Assembly: GCF_010820565.1 (NCBI RefSeq)
Contig: NZ_JAAIJQ010000060.1
Span: 1-35,392, forward strand
DNA length: 35,392 bases
Direction of reading: 5' to 3'
DNA from: Thiorhodococcus minor
GTDB taxonomy: Bacteria > Pseudomonadota > Gammaproteobacteria > Chromatiales > Chromatiaceae
Of the stretch, positions 25,427 to 33,661 are shown in pieces (positions within the stretch are counted from its first letter, which is position 1; every line of letters begins with the position of its first letter). The notes under the pieces were generated by a model. That model was given only the letters and a program-made list of their open reading frames with translations. It was not told the origin of the DNA and did not search any database. A program made the translations under genes and the position numbers.

Positions 25427-26242
25427 TCAGCGCCTCTGCTGGTCGACTCTTGGGTCGAAACGTCGGGGGCTCAACCGATGTGTCGTTTTGGCGTCGCGCT
25501 CGCGCAGCCAGCGGCGGACCTCGGGCAGGTGTCTGCGGCTGATCGCCAGACGGTCGTCGCAATCGAGCAGCTCGACCCGTGTGGTCCCATCCGTCAGCTT
25601 GACCAGGCCCTTCAGCCTGGAGCGCGCGACCAGGGCATTGCGATGGATGCGCAGGAAGAGATCCGGGAATTCCCGCTCGAACGAGCGCAGCGATTCGTCC
25701 ACCAACAGCTCGCCGTCGAGGTGGCGCACATTGACGTACTTCTGGTCCGCCTGCAGAAAGATGATGTCCGCGATGGCTACGGTCCGAACGCCGCCGCGAT
25801 AGCGCGCGCTGATCTCGGCGCGCTGCGGCGTCTCGGCTGCCATCTCTTCCTCTTTTTCGACATGCTGGGGTCTGGGCAAGGCTAGCCTCCTTGCGATGTT
25901 CAATGCCTCGCGCAGCTGGTCTTCGTTGACCGGCTTGAGCAGGCAGCCGGCGACAGGTCGCTCGGCCATGGCAGGATTGGATTCATCGTCCGATGCCAGG
26001 AAGATGATTGCCGGCGGGCGCTCCAGCTTTGCCAGCTGACGCGTCGCTTCTTCTACCGTCATTCCGGGCAGCTCGGTGTCCATGAGCACGAGATCGATCG
26101 GCTGGGCACGGCAGCGCGCGATGGCCTCGAAGGCGTCAGTCGCCTCTCCCGCGAGCTCGTGATCGCCCCCAGTGCTGGCGAGCAGCCGCCGCAGGCATTG
26201 CCGGCTCGGAAATTCGTCATCGACGACCAGAATCCTCATCAT
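25427..26242 (-). CDS. LytTR-family response regulator (AlgR-like)
   Basis: A 271-aa two-domain regulator. The receiver domain (1-122) has acidic Asp8/Asp9, phosphoacceptor Asp55 (VLMDTELPG), Ser84 and Lys103 (LLKPVN). The LytTR DNA-binding domain covers about 147-245 with DIIFLQADQKYVNVR, DESLRSFEREFPDLFLRIHRNALV and ISRRHLPEVR. This is the AlgR/LytR design. In Pseudomonas algR stands near argH, and argH is the next gene here (divergent), which supports AlgR ancestry. No sensor kinase of the AlgZ/FimS type is present. Two adjacent ATGs (26242, 26239) are possible starts. The linker contains an acidic run and the C-terminus after 245 is a charged extension. Confidence 0.9.
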   Translation of the reverse strand: MMRILVVDDEFPSRQCLRRLLASTGGDHELAGEATDAFEAIARCRAQPIDLVLMDTELPGMTVEEATRQLAKLERPPAIIFLASDDESNPAMAERPVAGCLLKPVNEDQLREALNIARRLALPRPQHVEKEEEMAAETPQRAEISARYRGGVRTVAIADIIFLQADQKYVNVRHLDGELLVDESLRSFEREFPDLFLRIHRNALVARSRLKGLVKLTDGTTRVELLDCDDRLAISRRHLPEVRRWLRERDAKTTHRLSPRRFDPRVDQQRR

Positions 26243-26801
26243 GATCCCCGCTACCCTGGATTGAGCTGAGCAGAGGGCTCAGCCGACGCACTGCGACAGT
26301 TTTCAGACCTCCCGAGTCGGGCTGAGCCTGGAGCCGGTGTCTGGGCGAGCTTCGCTGGCAGGCTTCCGCAGCACGCGCTCAGCGGATTCGAGGCCTAGCG
26401 AGCACCATCACTTTTCTCGACAACGGGCATCGCCCAAGCCCGCTCGGCCCCGGCCGGTCTCTGCCGACCGCAGTTGGCTACCGATCGTCGATGTCCTGCC
26501 TCCAGTGAGGATGGCCAGACTATAAGGCTTGCCAGAACAACCGGATGAGATATGGATCTCAGCTTCGGGCGGCTCGCCGCGAAACTGTGGCCGAGTGCGG
26601 GTTTCACAGGCATCTGTGGGCTGTGAGGTCTTCGAGACTGTGACGCGGGCCGCTTTCCAGCTCGGCGCGTGCTGTGTATTGGCCGCTCGACGCTCATTCG
26701 TTAGGCGATCTTGCGAGCCCTAGAGCGCGGTCCTGGCGAGGTCGACTCGGCCTCGACTCCAATGTGTAGAATGACCGTTTTGCGAGCTGCTGGACCTTCC
26801 G
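26243..26801. other. Divergent intergenic region between the regulator and argH
   Basis: About 560 bases with no supported gene. Frames on both strands read as arginine-, serine- and proline-rich noise. In Pseudomonas-type arrangements a sensor-kinase gene lies between argH and algR; I see no remnant of one. TAGAAT at 26767-26772 could be the -10 of an argH promoter, but no good -35 lies 17 bases upstream. The region's base composition looks slightly less GC-rich than the flanking genes. Confidence 0.5.
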
Positions 26802-28211
26802 ATGCACGAGACCACCTCTTCCAAGCCCTGGGCCGGACGCTTCAACGCGCCGACAGACGCCTTCGTCGAGGCCTTCACCGCCTCCGTCGACTTCGATCGG
26901 CGCCTCTACCGCTATGACATCCAGGGCTCGATCGCCCACGCCACCATGCTCGCGCGGCAGGGCATCCTCACCCAGGCCGAGCGTGACGCCATCGTGACGG
27001 GGCTGGAGACCGTCAGGGCGCGCATCGACGCGGGCGACTTCGCCTGGTCGATCCCGCTGGAAGACGTCCACATGAATATCGAGTCCGCACTCACGGCGGA
27101 CATCGGCGACGCGGGGAAAAAACTGCACACGGGGCGCTCGCGCAACGATCAGGTCGCAACCGACGTCCGGCTCTGGCTGCGCGATGAGATCGACACCATT
27201 CGCGCCGAGATCCGGCGTCTGCAGCAGGCGCTGCTCGATCTCGCCGAGCGCGAGGCCGAGACCGTCCTTCCCGGCTTCACCCATCTGCAGGTCGCCCAGC
27301 CCATCACCTTCGGGCACCACATGCTCGCTTGGCTGGAGATGCTCGACCGCGACTGCGATCGCTTCGCGGATTGCCGGCGGCGCATGAATGTCATGCCGCT
27401 CGGCGCCGCCGCCCTGGCCGGGACGACCTATCCCATCGACCGCCACTACACCGCCGAGCTGCTGGGCTTCGACCGTCCGGCGGAGAATTCTCTCGATGCC
27501 GTCTCTGACCGCGACTTCGCGATCGAATTCACGGCGGACGCGGCCATCCTCATGATGCACCTGTCGCGCTTCTCCGAAGAGCTCATCCTCTGGTCATCCG
27601 CCCAGTTCGGCTTCGTCGAGCTCTCGGACAGCTTCTGCACCGGCTCGTCGATCATGCCGCAGAAGAAGAACCCGGACGTGCCCGAGCTGGTGCGCGGCAA
27701 GAGCGGACGCATCTTCGGCCACCTCATGGGCCTGCTCACCCTCATGAAGTCCCAGCCGCTGGCCTACAACAAGGACAACCAGGAGGACAAGGAGCCGCTG
27801 TTCGACACCGTCGATAACCTCAAGGGCTCGCTCAAGGTCTATGCGGACATGATGGCGCACGTCACCTGCAACCGCGAGCGCATGCGCGAGGCCGCCAAGC
27901 AGGGCTTCAGCACGGCGACGGACCTGGCCGACTACCTGGTGCGCAAGGGCATCCCCTTCCGCGACGCCCACGAGATCGTCGGCAAGGCGGTTGCGCTGGG
28001 GGTGCGCGAGGGGCGCGACCTCGCCGAGCTGACGCTGGCCGAGCTGCAGCCTTTCTCGGGCGCGATCGGCGAGGATGTCTTCGAGGTGCTGACGCTGGAG
28101 GGCTCGGTCGCGGCCAGGGATCACATCGGCGGAACCGCCCCGGCGCAGGTTCGTGTCGCCATCCAGCGGGCTCGCGAGCGTCTGAGCGCCGAGGCGGGTG
28201 GCGATGCCTGA
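26802..28211 (+). CDS. argH: Argininosuccinate lyase
   Basis: A 469-aa enzyme of the fumarase/aspartase superfamily that splits argininosuccinate to arginine and fumarate, the last step of arginine synthesis. It has the N-terminal WAGRF motif, [13 protein letters not shown] (substrate binding, about residues 108-120), the catalytic His in [11 protein letters not shown] (about 159-169), and the superfamily signature [11 protein letters not shown] (about 281-291) with the catalytic serine loop. Length and motifs are those of a complete ArgH. The last bases overlap the next gene's start (ATG 28204), so the two are likely co-transcribed. Confidence 0.98.
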   Translation: MHETTSSKPWAGRFNAPTDAFVEAFTASVDFDRRLYRYDIQGSIAHATMLARQGILTQAERDAIVTGLETVRARIDAGDFAWSIPLEDVHMNIESALTADIGDAGKKLHTGRSRNDQVATDVRLWLRDEIDTIRAEIRRLQQALLDLAEREAETVLPGFTHLQVAQPITFGHHMLAWLEMLDRDCDRFADCRRRMNVMPLGAAALAGTTYPIDRHYTAELLGFDRPAENSLDAVSDRDFAIEFTADAAILMMHLSRFSEELILWSSAQFGFVELSDSFCTGSSIMPQKKNPDVPELVRGKSGRIFGHLMGLLTLMKSQPLAYNKDNQEDKEPLFDTVDNLKGSLKVYADMMAHVTCNRERMREAAKQGFSTATDLADYLVRKGIPFRDAHEIVGKAVALGVREGRDLAELTLAELQPFSGAIGEDVFEVLTLEGSVAARDHIGGTAPAQVRVAIQRARERLSAEAGGDA

Positions 28212-28563
28212 CAGCCTGGACGCGCTCAACGCCAGGCTGCTCCGGTTCGCCCAGGCGCGCGACTGGGAGCAGTTCCATTCGCCCAAGAACCTCGCCATGG
28301 CCCTCGCCGGGGAGGCGGGCGAGCTGCTGGAGCACTTCCAATGGCTGACGGAGGCCCAGAGCGCGGCCCTGGACGACGCCAAGCGGCGCGAGGTTGCGCA
28401 CGAGATGGCCGACATCCTCAACTACCTCGTCCGGCTCTCCGAGCGTCTCGGAATCGACCTCCTCGCCGCCGCCGACGAGAAGATCGCCATCAACGAGCGG
28501 CGCTATCCAGCCGACAAGGTGCGGGGAGATGCACGGCGGGCGGCTGAGTATCCGGACGACTGA
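28204..28563 (+). CDS. MazG-like nucleotide pyrophosphohydrolase (dCTPase type)
   Basis: A 119-aa MazG-fold protein. The metal-binding helices show [14 protein letters not shown] (about residues 35-48, EAGE pattern) and [15 protein letters not shown] (about 63-77, the EMAD half). This matches the small all-alpha pyrophosphatases (XTP3TPA/dCTPase group) that hydrolyse non-canonical or excess dNTPs to dNMP. ATG 28204 overlaps the end of argH by 8 bases and has a GAGG site about 10 bases upstream. A GTG two codons earlier is less likely. Its pairing with argH is likely chance operon sharing. Confidence 0.88.
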   Translation: MPDSLDALNARLLRFAQARDWEQFHSPKNLAMALAGEAGELLEHFQWLTEAQSAALDDAKRREVAHEMADILNYLVRLSERLGIDLLAAADEKIAINERRYPADKVRGDARRAAEYPDD

Positions 28564-28580
28564 CCGGCGGCAGATCGATC

Positions 28581-28610
28581 GAAGAACCGCAAAGACGCAA
28601 AGGACGCGAC
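28581..28610 (+). repeat. GAACCGC-type intergenic repeat (copy c)
   Basis: GAAGAACCGCAAAGACGCAA followed by AGGACGCGAC. It matches the copies at 5667-5691 and 6410-6445. It begins 18 bases after the MazG-like stop; copy b also begins 18 bases after a stop codon. Confidence 0.5.
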
Positions 28611-28643
28611 GCCGGATTGGCCTTGGTGTAATGCCTCGCTCTG

Positions 28644-28696
28644 GCTCCAACGCTCCCGCTCCCGCGTTGGAGCAAGTCAGCGACGCTCCAGCGTCG
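28644..28696. terminator. Two hairpins between convergent genes (possible bidirectional terminator)
   Basis: GCTCCAACGC (28644-28653) pairs perfectly with GCGTTGGAGC (28664-28673). A second palindrome, CGACGCT/AGCGTCG, lies at about 28680-28695. They sit between the MazG-like gene and the 3' end of ureG. They resemble common GTTGGAGC intergenic repeats and may end transcription from both sides, though no T-run is present. Confidence 0.45.
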
Positions 28697-28706
28697 CGTC
28701 TGGCGT

Positions 28707-29321
<615 letters not shown>

Positions 29322-29484
29322 CTGAGATTCCTCGGGCGGAGAGGGTATGTCTCTGCGCCATCGCTGGGTGATGACGCCGCGAGGGTTCGTCGGCGTTGCC
29401 GGCTAATGTACATAGCGGAAGGCTACCTCGACACATGATAAGGACGGTCGATTGGGCCGGTCCAGAGGAGTCGCGTCGCTATGC

Positions 29485-29590
29485 CGGGTGCGCCTGACCT
29501 CCAAGGGACTCGCTGTGCTCAGCAGCATCTCTGAGGCGATGAAGACGCAGGGCAGCAACCCCTGGGCGGCGATCAGCTTTCCCACCAAGC
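29485..29590 (+). pseudogene. Possible gene fragment (LTSKGLAVL motif)
   Basis: The plus-strand frame here gives VRLTSKGLAVLSSISEAMK and continues for about 15 residues in a protein-like way. LT(S/P)KGLAVL phrases are familiar to me from small bacterial proteins of unknown function. Upstream and downstream the frame loses this character, and the MITE lies 50 bases further on. It may be the end of a decayed gene. Weak evidence. Confidence 0.25.
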
Positions 29591-29640
29591 AGCACTGGCC
29601 TGGCGGTCCAGGGGCGGCCGGGCGGAAGGATCGTTTGTTC

Positions 29641-29813
29641 CATGCCTATCCGGTTGCTACCCAACGATTCCATGCTAGTTGTGTTTTCGAGCCGAAAGTG
29701 CGGCACAAGCCACTTCTGCGAGCCGTCAGACCCCTGGATCGGCGAGTGCATGAGAAAAATCGGCCGCATTGCGGGACCCGCGGCATGGTGTGGGAGGCAA
29801 CCGGATAGGCATG
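29641..29813. mobile_element. MITE with perfect 17-bp terminal inverted repeats and 8-bp target duplication
   Basis: The left end CATGCCTATCCGGTTGC (29641-29657) is repeated exactly in inverse at 29797-29813 (GCAACCGGATAGGCATG). Directly outside, GTTTGTTC is present on both sides (29633-29640 and 29814-29821), the expected target-site duplication. The 173-bp unit has no transposase, so it is a non-autonomous element moved in trans. The CATGCC end recalls IS4-family (IS231-like) termini, an inference from memory. Exact repeats at both levels suggest recent insertion. Confidence 0.88.
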
Positions 29814-29902
29814 GTTTGTTCGACGACCGGGCACAGGGGATCGCGGTGGAGCGCTTGGCGCGGCAGGGGATGGCGCGACCCTTTTGCGTTCCCTGGCCGG
29901 CA

Positions 29903-30196
29903 TTACTGATGCGTCTTGACGTGCTCGCGCAGCACTGCGTCGATACGCGTCTGCCATCCCGGCCCTTCGGCCTTGAAATATTCGACCACCTCGGGCGAGA
30001 GGCGAATGGAGACTGGCTGCTTGGTGGAGTCGGCTTTCGGGCGCCCGGGCGAGCGGCCGAGCGGACGCGTCTGGGCCAATTCTTCGTCGTCCAGCTCGTG
30101 GGTGTCGGGGTCCTTCGCGATGCCTTTGCGGATGCGGGCCTCTTCCTCGGGGCTCGGCAGGTCAAAGATCCGGCCGGAGGGTGATGTGACGTGCAT
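29903..30196 (-). CDS. brnA: BrnA-family antitoxin
   Basis: A 97-aa protein. The N-terminal half is polar and acidic (DLPSPEEEARIRKGIAKDP), and the C-terminal half is the ribbon-helix-helix DNA-binding part typical of BrnA: VSIRLSPEVVEYFKAEGPGW followed by QTRIDAVLREHVKTH. BrnA binds and neutralises the BrnT ribonuclease and represses the shared promoter. ATG 30196 is embedded in the end of the toxin frame, as expected for a toxin-first brnTA operon. The antitoxin is intact whereas the toxin gene upstream is interrupted. Confidence 0.88.
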   Translation of the reverse strand: MHVTSPSGRIFDLPSPEEEARIRKGIAKDPDTHELDDEELAQTRPLGRSPGRPKADSTKQPVSIRLSPEVVEYFKAEGPGWQTRIDAVLREHVKTHQ

Positions 30197-30448
30197 CGTC
30201 TCGAACCTCTTTCGGGGTGGCTTTGCGCAGACTGACGAGTCTATAAACCTCGTCGGTTTCCGTGAACACAACGCAATAGACGGCCCGACCGATGGGCGCG
30301 AAGCCAATCCAGCGCTTCTCGCCGTAGGCCTCGCGGGCACTTCGTTCACCCACGCTAGATCTCATTCCAGATCCGCCGCCAACGCTAACGACAGCCCATG
30401 ATTGGCGACGTTCAGACGGTCCTTGGCGGGATCGAGGGTGATGGTCAT
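30162..30448 (-). pseudogene. brnT: brnT toxin gene, interrupted by a stop and a frameshift
   Basis: The N-terminal part starts at ATG 30448 and reads MTITLDPAKDRLNVANHG, then LSLALAADLE, before an in-frame TGA (30362-30364) where BrnT normally has Trp. Past the stop the same frame still reads DLAWVNE, and then the homology jumps by -1 near 30343 to RSAREAYGEKRWIGF, then CVVFTETDEVYRLVSLRKAT and PKEV. This is the BrnT RNase fold in two frames. The C-terminal frame then runs on past the brnA start to a stop at 30162. An ATG overlaps the TGA (ATGA), so two coupled peptides are conceivable, but a decayed toxin is the simpler reading. Confidence 0.72.
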
Positions 30449-30452
30449 GAAT

Positions 30453-30472
30453 ATTATTGTATATACAATAAT
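30453..30472. promoter_or_regulatory. 20-bp perfect palindrome, likely BrnA operator
   Basis: ATTATTGTATATACAATAAT is a perfect palindrome in an otherwise GC-rich region, starting 5 bases upstream of the brnT ATG (30446-30448, minus strand). Such TTGTATATACAA sequences lie over brnTA promoters, where the ribbon-helix-helix antitoxin binds as dimers. Its sequence can also contain the promoter -10. The operator appears intact though the toxin is not. Confidence 0.75.
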
Positions 30473-30495
30473 GCCGAAGGCAAGGACGTTCGCCG

Positions 30496-30711
30496 TTGCT
30501 CACCCCGACCTACGCGGGTTTGTCCCCGCCACCCTCGTTTGAACAGCGTGTTACATGTGAGGTTCGACCCCGCGTGGGCGTGCACCTGCCGGCCTGGATT
30601 GGGCGCTGGATCCTCGAAACGCTCACCGCCGAGCGGTGCGGCGACGACGGTACCTGGGAGCAGGTCGGCATCCACAACGATGACTTCGACCTCTATCGAG
30701 CCGCATCTTGA
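30496..30711 (+). CDS. Questionable short ORF, unknown
   Basis: A 71-aa frame whose second half (VGVHLPAWIGRWILETLTAE followed by RCGDDGTWEQVGIHNDDFDL) looks more protein-like than most chance frames here. The first 25 residues do not. I recognise no family. It might be the remnant or end of a gene lost at this junction. It sits between the toxin-antitoxin promoter and the GHKL operon. Confidence 0.25.
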   Translation: MLTPTYAGLSPPPSFEQRVTCEVRPRVGVHLPAWIGRWILETLTAERCGDDGTWEQVGIHNDDFDLYRAAS

Positions 30712-30942
30712 CAGGAAGGCGCATCTTCGTATCCAGTTGGTGGAACGCATCTATTGCAATAAAGGGCGATCTACCGGACTCGCAGTCGACCGAGTTGCGA
30801 TTCGAGGGCTGCGAATTCGGTATGCGCAGCGGCGACAGGATCGCGCTGCGGGAGCGATTTGGACTCGCGAGGCGAAGCGTCCGCATCGAATCGAGGACAG
30901 CCAGACGCCGCCACAGATACCCCCTCTTGGGAAGGAAAGCGC

Positions 30943-32406
30943 ATGACCAATCAACAAGATCGTCAGGGACAGGATAGCCTCGGCGAGGCCCGAGCCTCAC
31001 CAACGAAAGATTTTTTCGTTCGGATGCTTACGCGGGACATCGAATTGGGCGATGCGCTGTTGGATCTTCTTGACAACTGCCTCGATGGAGTGCTTCGCAC
31101 GGGATCCATCGATCGGGACAGTCGGCGTCCTTACGAAGGGTACAAGGCGAAATTGATTCTGTCCGAGCAGGAATTCGTGATCGAGGACAATTGCGGAGGC
31201 ATCCCCCTAGATGTGGCTCGACGTTACGCGTTCGCCATGGGACGCCCGCAGGATGCTCCGAGCGATGCGCCGGCTACCATCGGGATGTACGGAATTGGCA
31301 TGAAGCGGGCGATCTTCAAAATGGGAACCAATGCGATCGTCCAATCTCGGCACGGAGATGACGAAGCCTTCTACGTTGAGTTCACGCCCGAATGGATGGC
31401 TGACGACATCTGGGAAGACTTGGAAATCTATAGTCTCGACGAGTCGGAATTCACCGGTCTCGGCACGAGAATCCAGATATTGAAACTGGGTGACGAGGCG
31501 CGGAGGTTTTTCGGGGATCGTCAGAAGGTCGACGATTTTCGGAAGCTGGTGGCCCGCCACTACTCGTTGATTCTGGAGAAAGGTTTCGAGGTGAGGATCG
31601 GATCGCCCGACGAAATCGATTCTGATATCGCGCGAGTCAGGCCGGCACCCTTTCGGTTGCTTTGGTCGACAGAGTCCTCGGATTCGGCACAAATCGCTCC
31701 GTTCGTCTATCGAGGGCAGATCGAAGGCGTCGACTGCGAGATCTATGCGGGCTTCTACCGTCCACTGCTCACGAAGGAAGAGCTGGAAACCGAAGAAGAA
31801 TCGCGCGGTTCGACCGACGACGCCGGGTGGGTCGTCGTCTGCAATGATCGCGTGGTGATCTGGAAGGACAGAACTCGACTGACGGGTTGGGGCGAATCCG
31901 GCGTGCCGAACTTTCATGGACAGTTCATCCCCATCACCGGCATCGTGCTCCTGTATTCGGAGGATCCCTCGCTGTTGCCCTTGACGACGACGAAGCGCGG
32001 GATCGACGCCGCGTCCAGCGTGTATTCGGTGGCGAAGGACATGATGCGAGATGCGACAAAGGAACTGACCAAGTTCACGAACCGGTGGAAGAAATTTCCC
32101 GAAGAACGAAACGAATTCTACAAGCGAAGCAGCAAATGCAGTTTGACTGACATTCGCAACAAGGTTCGGAGCGAAGCATTGCCGCTCAGGAAAACCAGGC
32201 GCTTCGGCGAAATCCAGGTCTTTCGCCCCGACCTCCCGGCACCGCCGCGCGAGAACACCGATGCCCGAATCAGTTTCCTTGCGAATAAAGAGGAAATCGA
32301 AATCGTCCGTCGGTTCTTCTTCGAAGATCAGGAACTCAAGAACGAAGAAGTGGGCAAACGCTCGTTCGCGTACGCCTTGGAGGGCGCCAGGAGAGCGAGC
32401 GAATGA
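30943..32406 (+). CDS. GHKL (HATPase) ATP-binding protein of a modification/defence cluster
   Basis: A 487-aa protein with an N-terminal GHKL ATPase domain. The N-box is DALLDLLDNCLDG (Asn45), the G1 box EDNCGGIP (Asp82) and the G2 box GMYGIGMK (114-121), followed by a beta-rich transducer-like region (about 130-380). A conserved TTTKRGIDAAS stretch near 350-360 may be the lysine loop contacting ATP. This layout resembles the MutL/Hsp90/MORC-like ATPases found in restriction-modification neighbourhoods. ATG 30943 has a GGAAAG-type site; the open frame upstream (to 30859) lacks support. It overlaps the next gene by 4 bases (ATGA). Codon use is less GC-biased than the window average, consistent with transfer. 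Confidence 0.85.
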   Translation: MTNQQDRQGQDSLGEARASPTKDFFVRMLTRDIELGDALLDLLDNCLDGVLRTGSIDRDSRRPYEGYKAKLILSEQEFVIEDNCGGIPLDVARRYAFAMGRPQDAPSDAPATIGMYGIGMKRAIFKMGTNAIVQSRHGDDEAFYVEFTPEWMADDIWEDLEIYSLDESEFTGLGTRIQILKLGDEARRFFGDRQKVDDFRKLVARHYSLILEKGFEVRIGSPDEIDSDIARVRPAPFRLLWSTESSDSAQIAPFVYRGQIEGVDCEIYAGFYRPLLTKEELETEEESRGSTDDAGWVVVCNDRVVIWKDRTRLTGWGESGVPNFHGQFIPITGIVLLYSEDPSLLPLTTTKRGIDAASSVYSVAKDMMRDATKELTKFTNRWKKFPEERNEFYKRSSKCSLTDIRNKVRSEALPLRKTRRFGEIQVFRPDLPAPPRENTDARISFLANKEEIEIVRRFFFEDQELKNEEVGKRSFAYALEGARRASE

Positions 32407-33422
32407 AGGGGGACGCGCTTCCGTACCACCTGCGTCCGCACAAGGCGGTAGACAGGCGGCTGTTTCTGGACTTGCTGGCTCGCTACGAACGATGGCGGCC
32501 GTTGGTCGATTTTGCCTACGTTTCGATGGGGGCCTATCCGCTAGAAGACCACAAGCAAGTGCATCGGCACCTAGGTATCGGCCGTTTGATTTCTTTCGAT
32601 AGCGACAAGAATATCGTTGCTCGACAGACGTTCAACCGCCCTGTAGGATCCTGCGCCTGTCTTTGCCGGAAATCCGCCGAAGTGGTGGACGAATTCGACG
32701 ACGTTCTGCGTGAGGGGAACGCGGAGGATGCTGCCGGAGTGATCGTCTGGTTGGACTACACGGCTCCGAGAGACATCGGGAAGCAGATCCGAGAGTTTCA
32801 GACGCTTTTGAATAAACTGCAGGATAGCGACGTCGTCCGAGTTACGGTCAATGCCAATCCGGCCAGTTTGTTCGACGGAAAGAAGGGCGACGGCTCGCAC
32901 TACGATGGCAAGGAGATGCGCGAACGCCGATTCGAGGTAATCGAGAAGCGCATCGAGGAGTACCTGCCGTCGGATGCTGGAGCTGACGATATGGACAAGG
33001 ACGGATATCCGGTGCTGCTTTCTCGCGCATTCGGGCGGGCGGCGACGCAAGCTCTTCCGTTGACAGGTAAGAGAACCTTCGTTCCCCTGTCCCTGGTCAG
33101 GTATGCCGACGGCCAACAGATGCTGTCGATCACCGGAGCGGTCGTCGAGAGGAATCGCGTAGGCGAAATGCGCGAAGCGATCGGAATCGAGCGATGGCCA
33201 TACGGCGTAAGCGATTGGGGCGATGTTCGCCGGCTCGCCGTGCCAGATCTCACGCTCCGCGAGCGGCTGTTCCTCGAGCAGAAAATCGCCGAATCCGAAC
33301 CCGAGAAAATCGCCGCCGACCTGGGCTTCGAACTTGGCAATGGCATGAATACGAGCCAGTTTATTCAAGATTACAGAAACTTCTACAGATTCTATCCTTC
33401 CCTTTTGGCAGCCGAAGTCTGA
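32403..33422 (+). CDS. 339-aa protein coupled to the GHKL ATPase, putative O-methyltransferase-like
   Basis: Start-stop overlap (ATGA) couples it to the GHKL ATPase gene. Its first part reads WRPLVDFAYVSMGAYPLEDH, then RHLGIGRLISFDSDKN, reminiscent of a family annotated as putative O-methyltransferases, where a Rossmann-like strand (YVSMGA) precedes an acidic strand end (SFDSD). VIVWLDYTAPRD (about 112-123) would be the next strand. A canonical GxGxG loop is missing, so catalysis is not certain. Residues 190-339 are helical and charged. It could be a partner or effector of the ATPase. I would call it unknown with a methyltransferase-like N-terminus. Confidence 0.7.
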   Translation: MKGDALPYHLRPHKAVDRRLFLDLLARYERWRPLVDFAYVSMGAYPLEDHKQVHRHLGIGRLISFDSDKNIVARQTFNRPVGSCACLCRKSAEVVDEFDDVLREGNAEDAAGVIVWLDYTAPRDIGKQIREFQTLLNKLQDSDVVRVTVNANPASLFDGKKGDGSHYDGKEMRERRFEVIEKRIEEYLPSDAGADDMDKDGYPVLLSRAFGRAATQALPLTGKRTFVPLSLVRYADGQQMLSITGAVVERNRVGEMREAIGIERWPYGVSDWGDVRRLAVPDLTLRERLFLEQKIAESEPEKIAADLGFELGNGMNTSQFIQDYRNFYRFYPSLLAAEV

Positions 33423-33661
33423 TCCGGCGGCGGGCAACGATCATTTTTCGGTGCCCCGTTGACGAGCTCGCGAACCTAACGACCCGAGAAGCTACCTACG
33501 ATCGAACGACGCTGACGTCGCGGTTTCGAGGCGAACGCAGGTCGGAATCGTTCCTCGCAGACCGGGCGGCCTACGGTGGGGGCTGCCGGCACTCCGGCCA
33601 ACAGCGTCCGATCCGCCGGCCGCGATCGACGAATTGTTGCGATGATGGTAGCTTCTCGATC

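Larger units (their letters stand above)
29322..29902. other. Gene-poor gap with MITE and possible gene fragment
   Basis: About 580 bases between ureG and the brnA antitoxin. It contains the MITE at 29641-29813. Before it, about 29452-29600 on the plus strand reads CRVRLTSKGLAVLSSISEAM, which looks like a stretch of a once-coding gene, with no start or end I can define. No ureF or ureE remnant is seen where one would be expected. Confidence 0.55.
30449..30942. other. Intergenic region between brnT and the GHKL operon
   Basis: About 490 bases holding the brnTA operator palindrome at its left end, one questionable short frame (30496-30711) and the leader of the GHKL operon. A weak promoter-like pair TTGGTG (30737-30742) and TAAAGG (30760-30765), 17 bases apart, could drive that operon. 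Nothing else is recognisable. Confidence 0.45.

Noticed and set aside
26395-26697. 100-aa minus-strand ORF between the regulator and argH
   Set aside because: No ribosome site or recognisable protein features; Ser/Arg/Pro-rich.
28564-28706. CRISPR-like or tandem repeat array
   Set aside because: Only two different hairpins and one short repeat are present, without regular spacing or spacers.
30708-30977. 89-aa plus-strand ORF before the GHKL gene
   Set aside because: Overlaps the GHKL start in another frame, has no family features, and turns into Arg-rich sequence.
33194-33661. Upstream extension of the cytosine methyltransferase, overlapping the 339-aa gene
   Set aside because: Out-of-frame overlap with a real gene and no homology; motif I lies right after ATG 33662, as is normal for the family.
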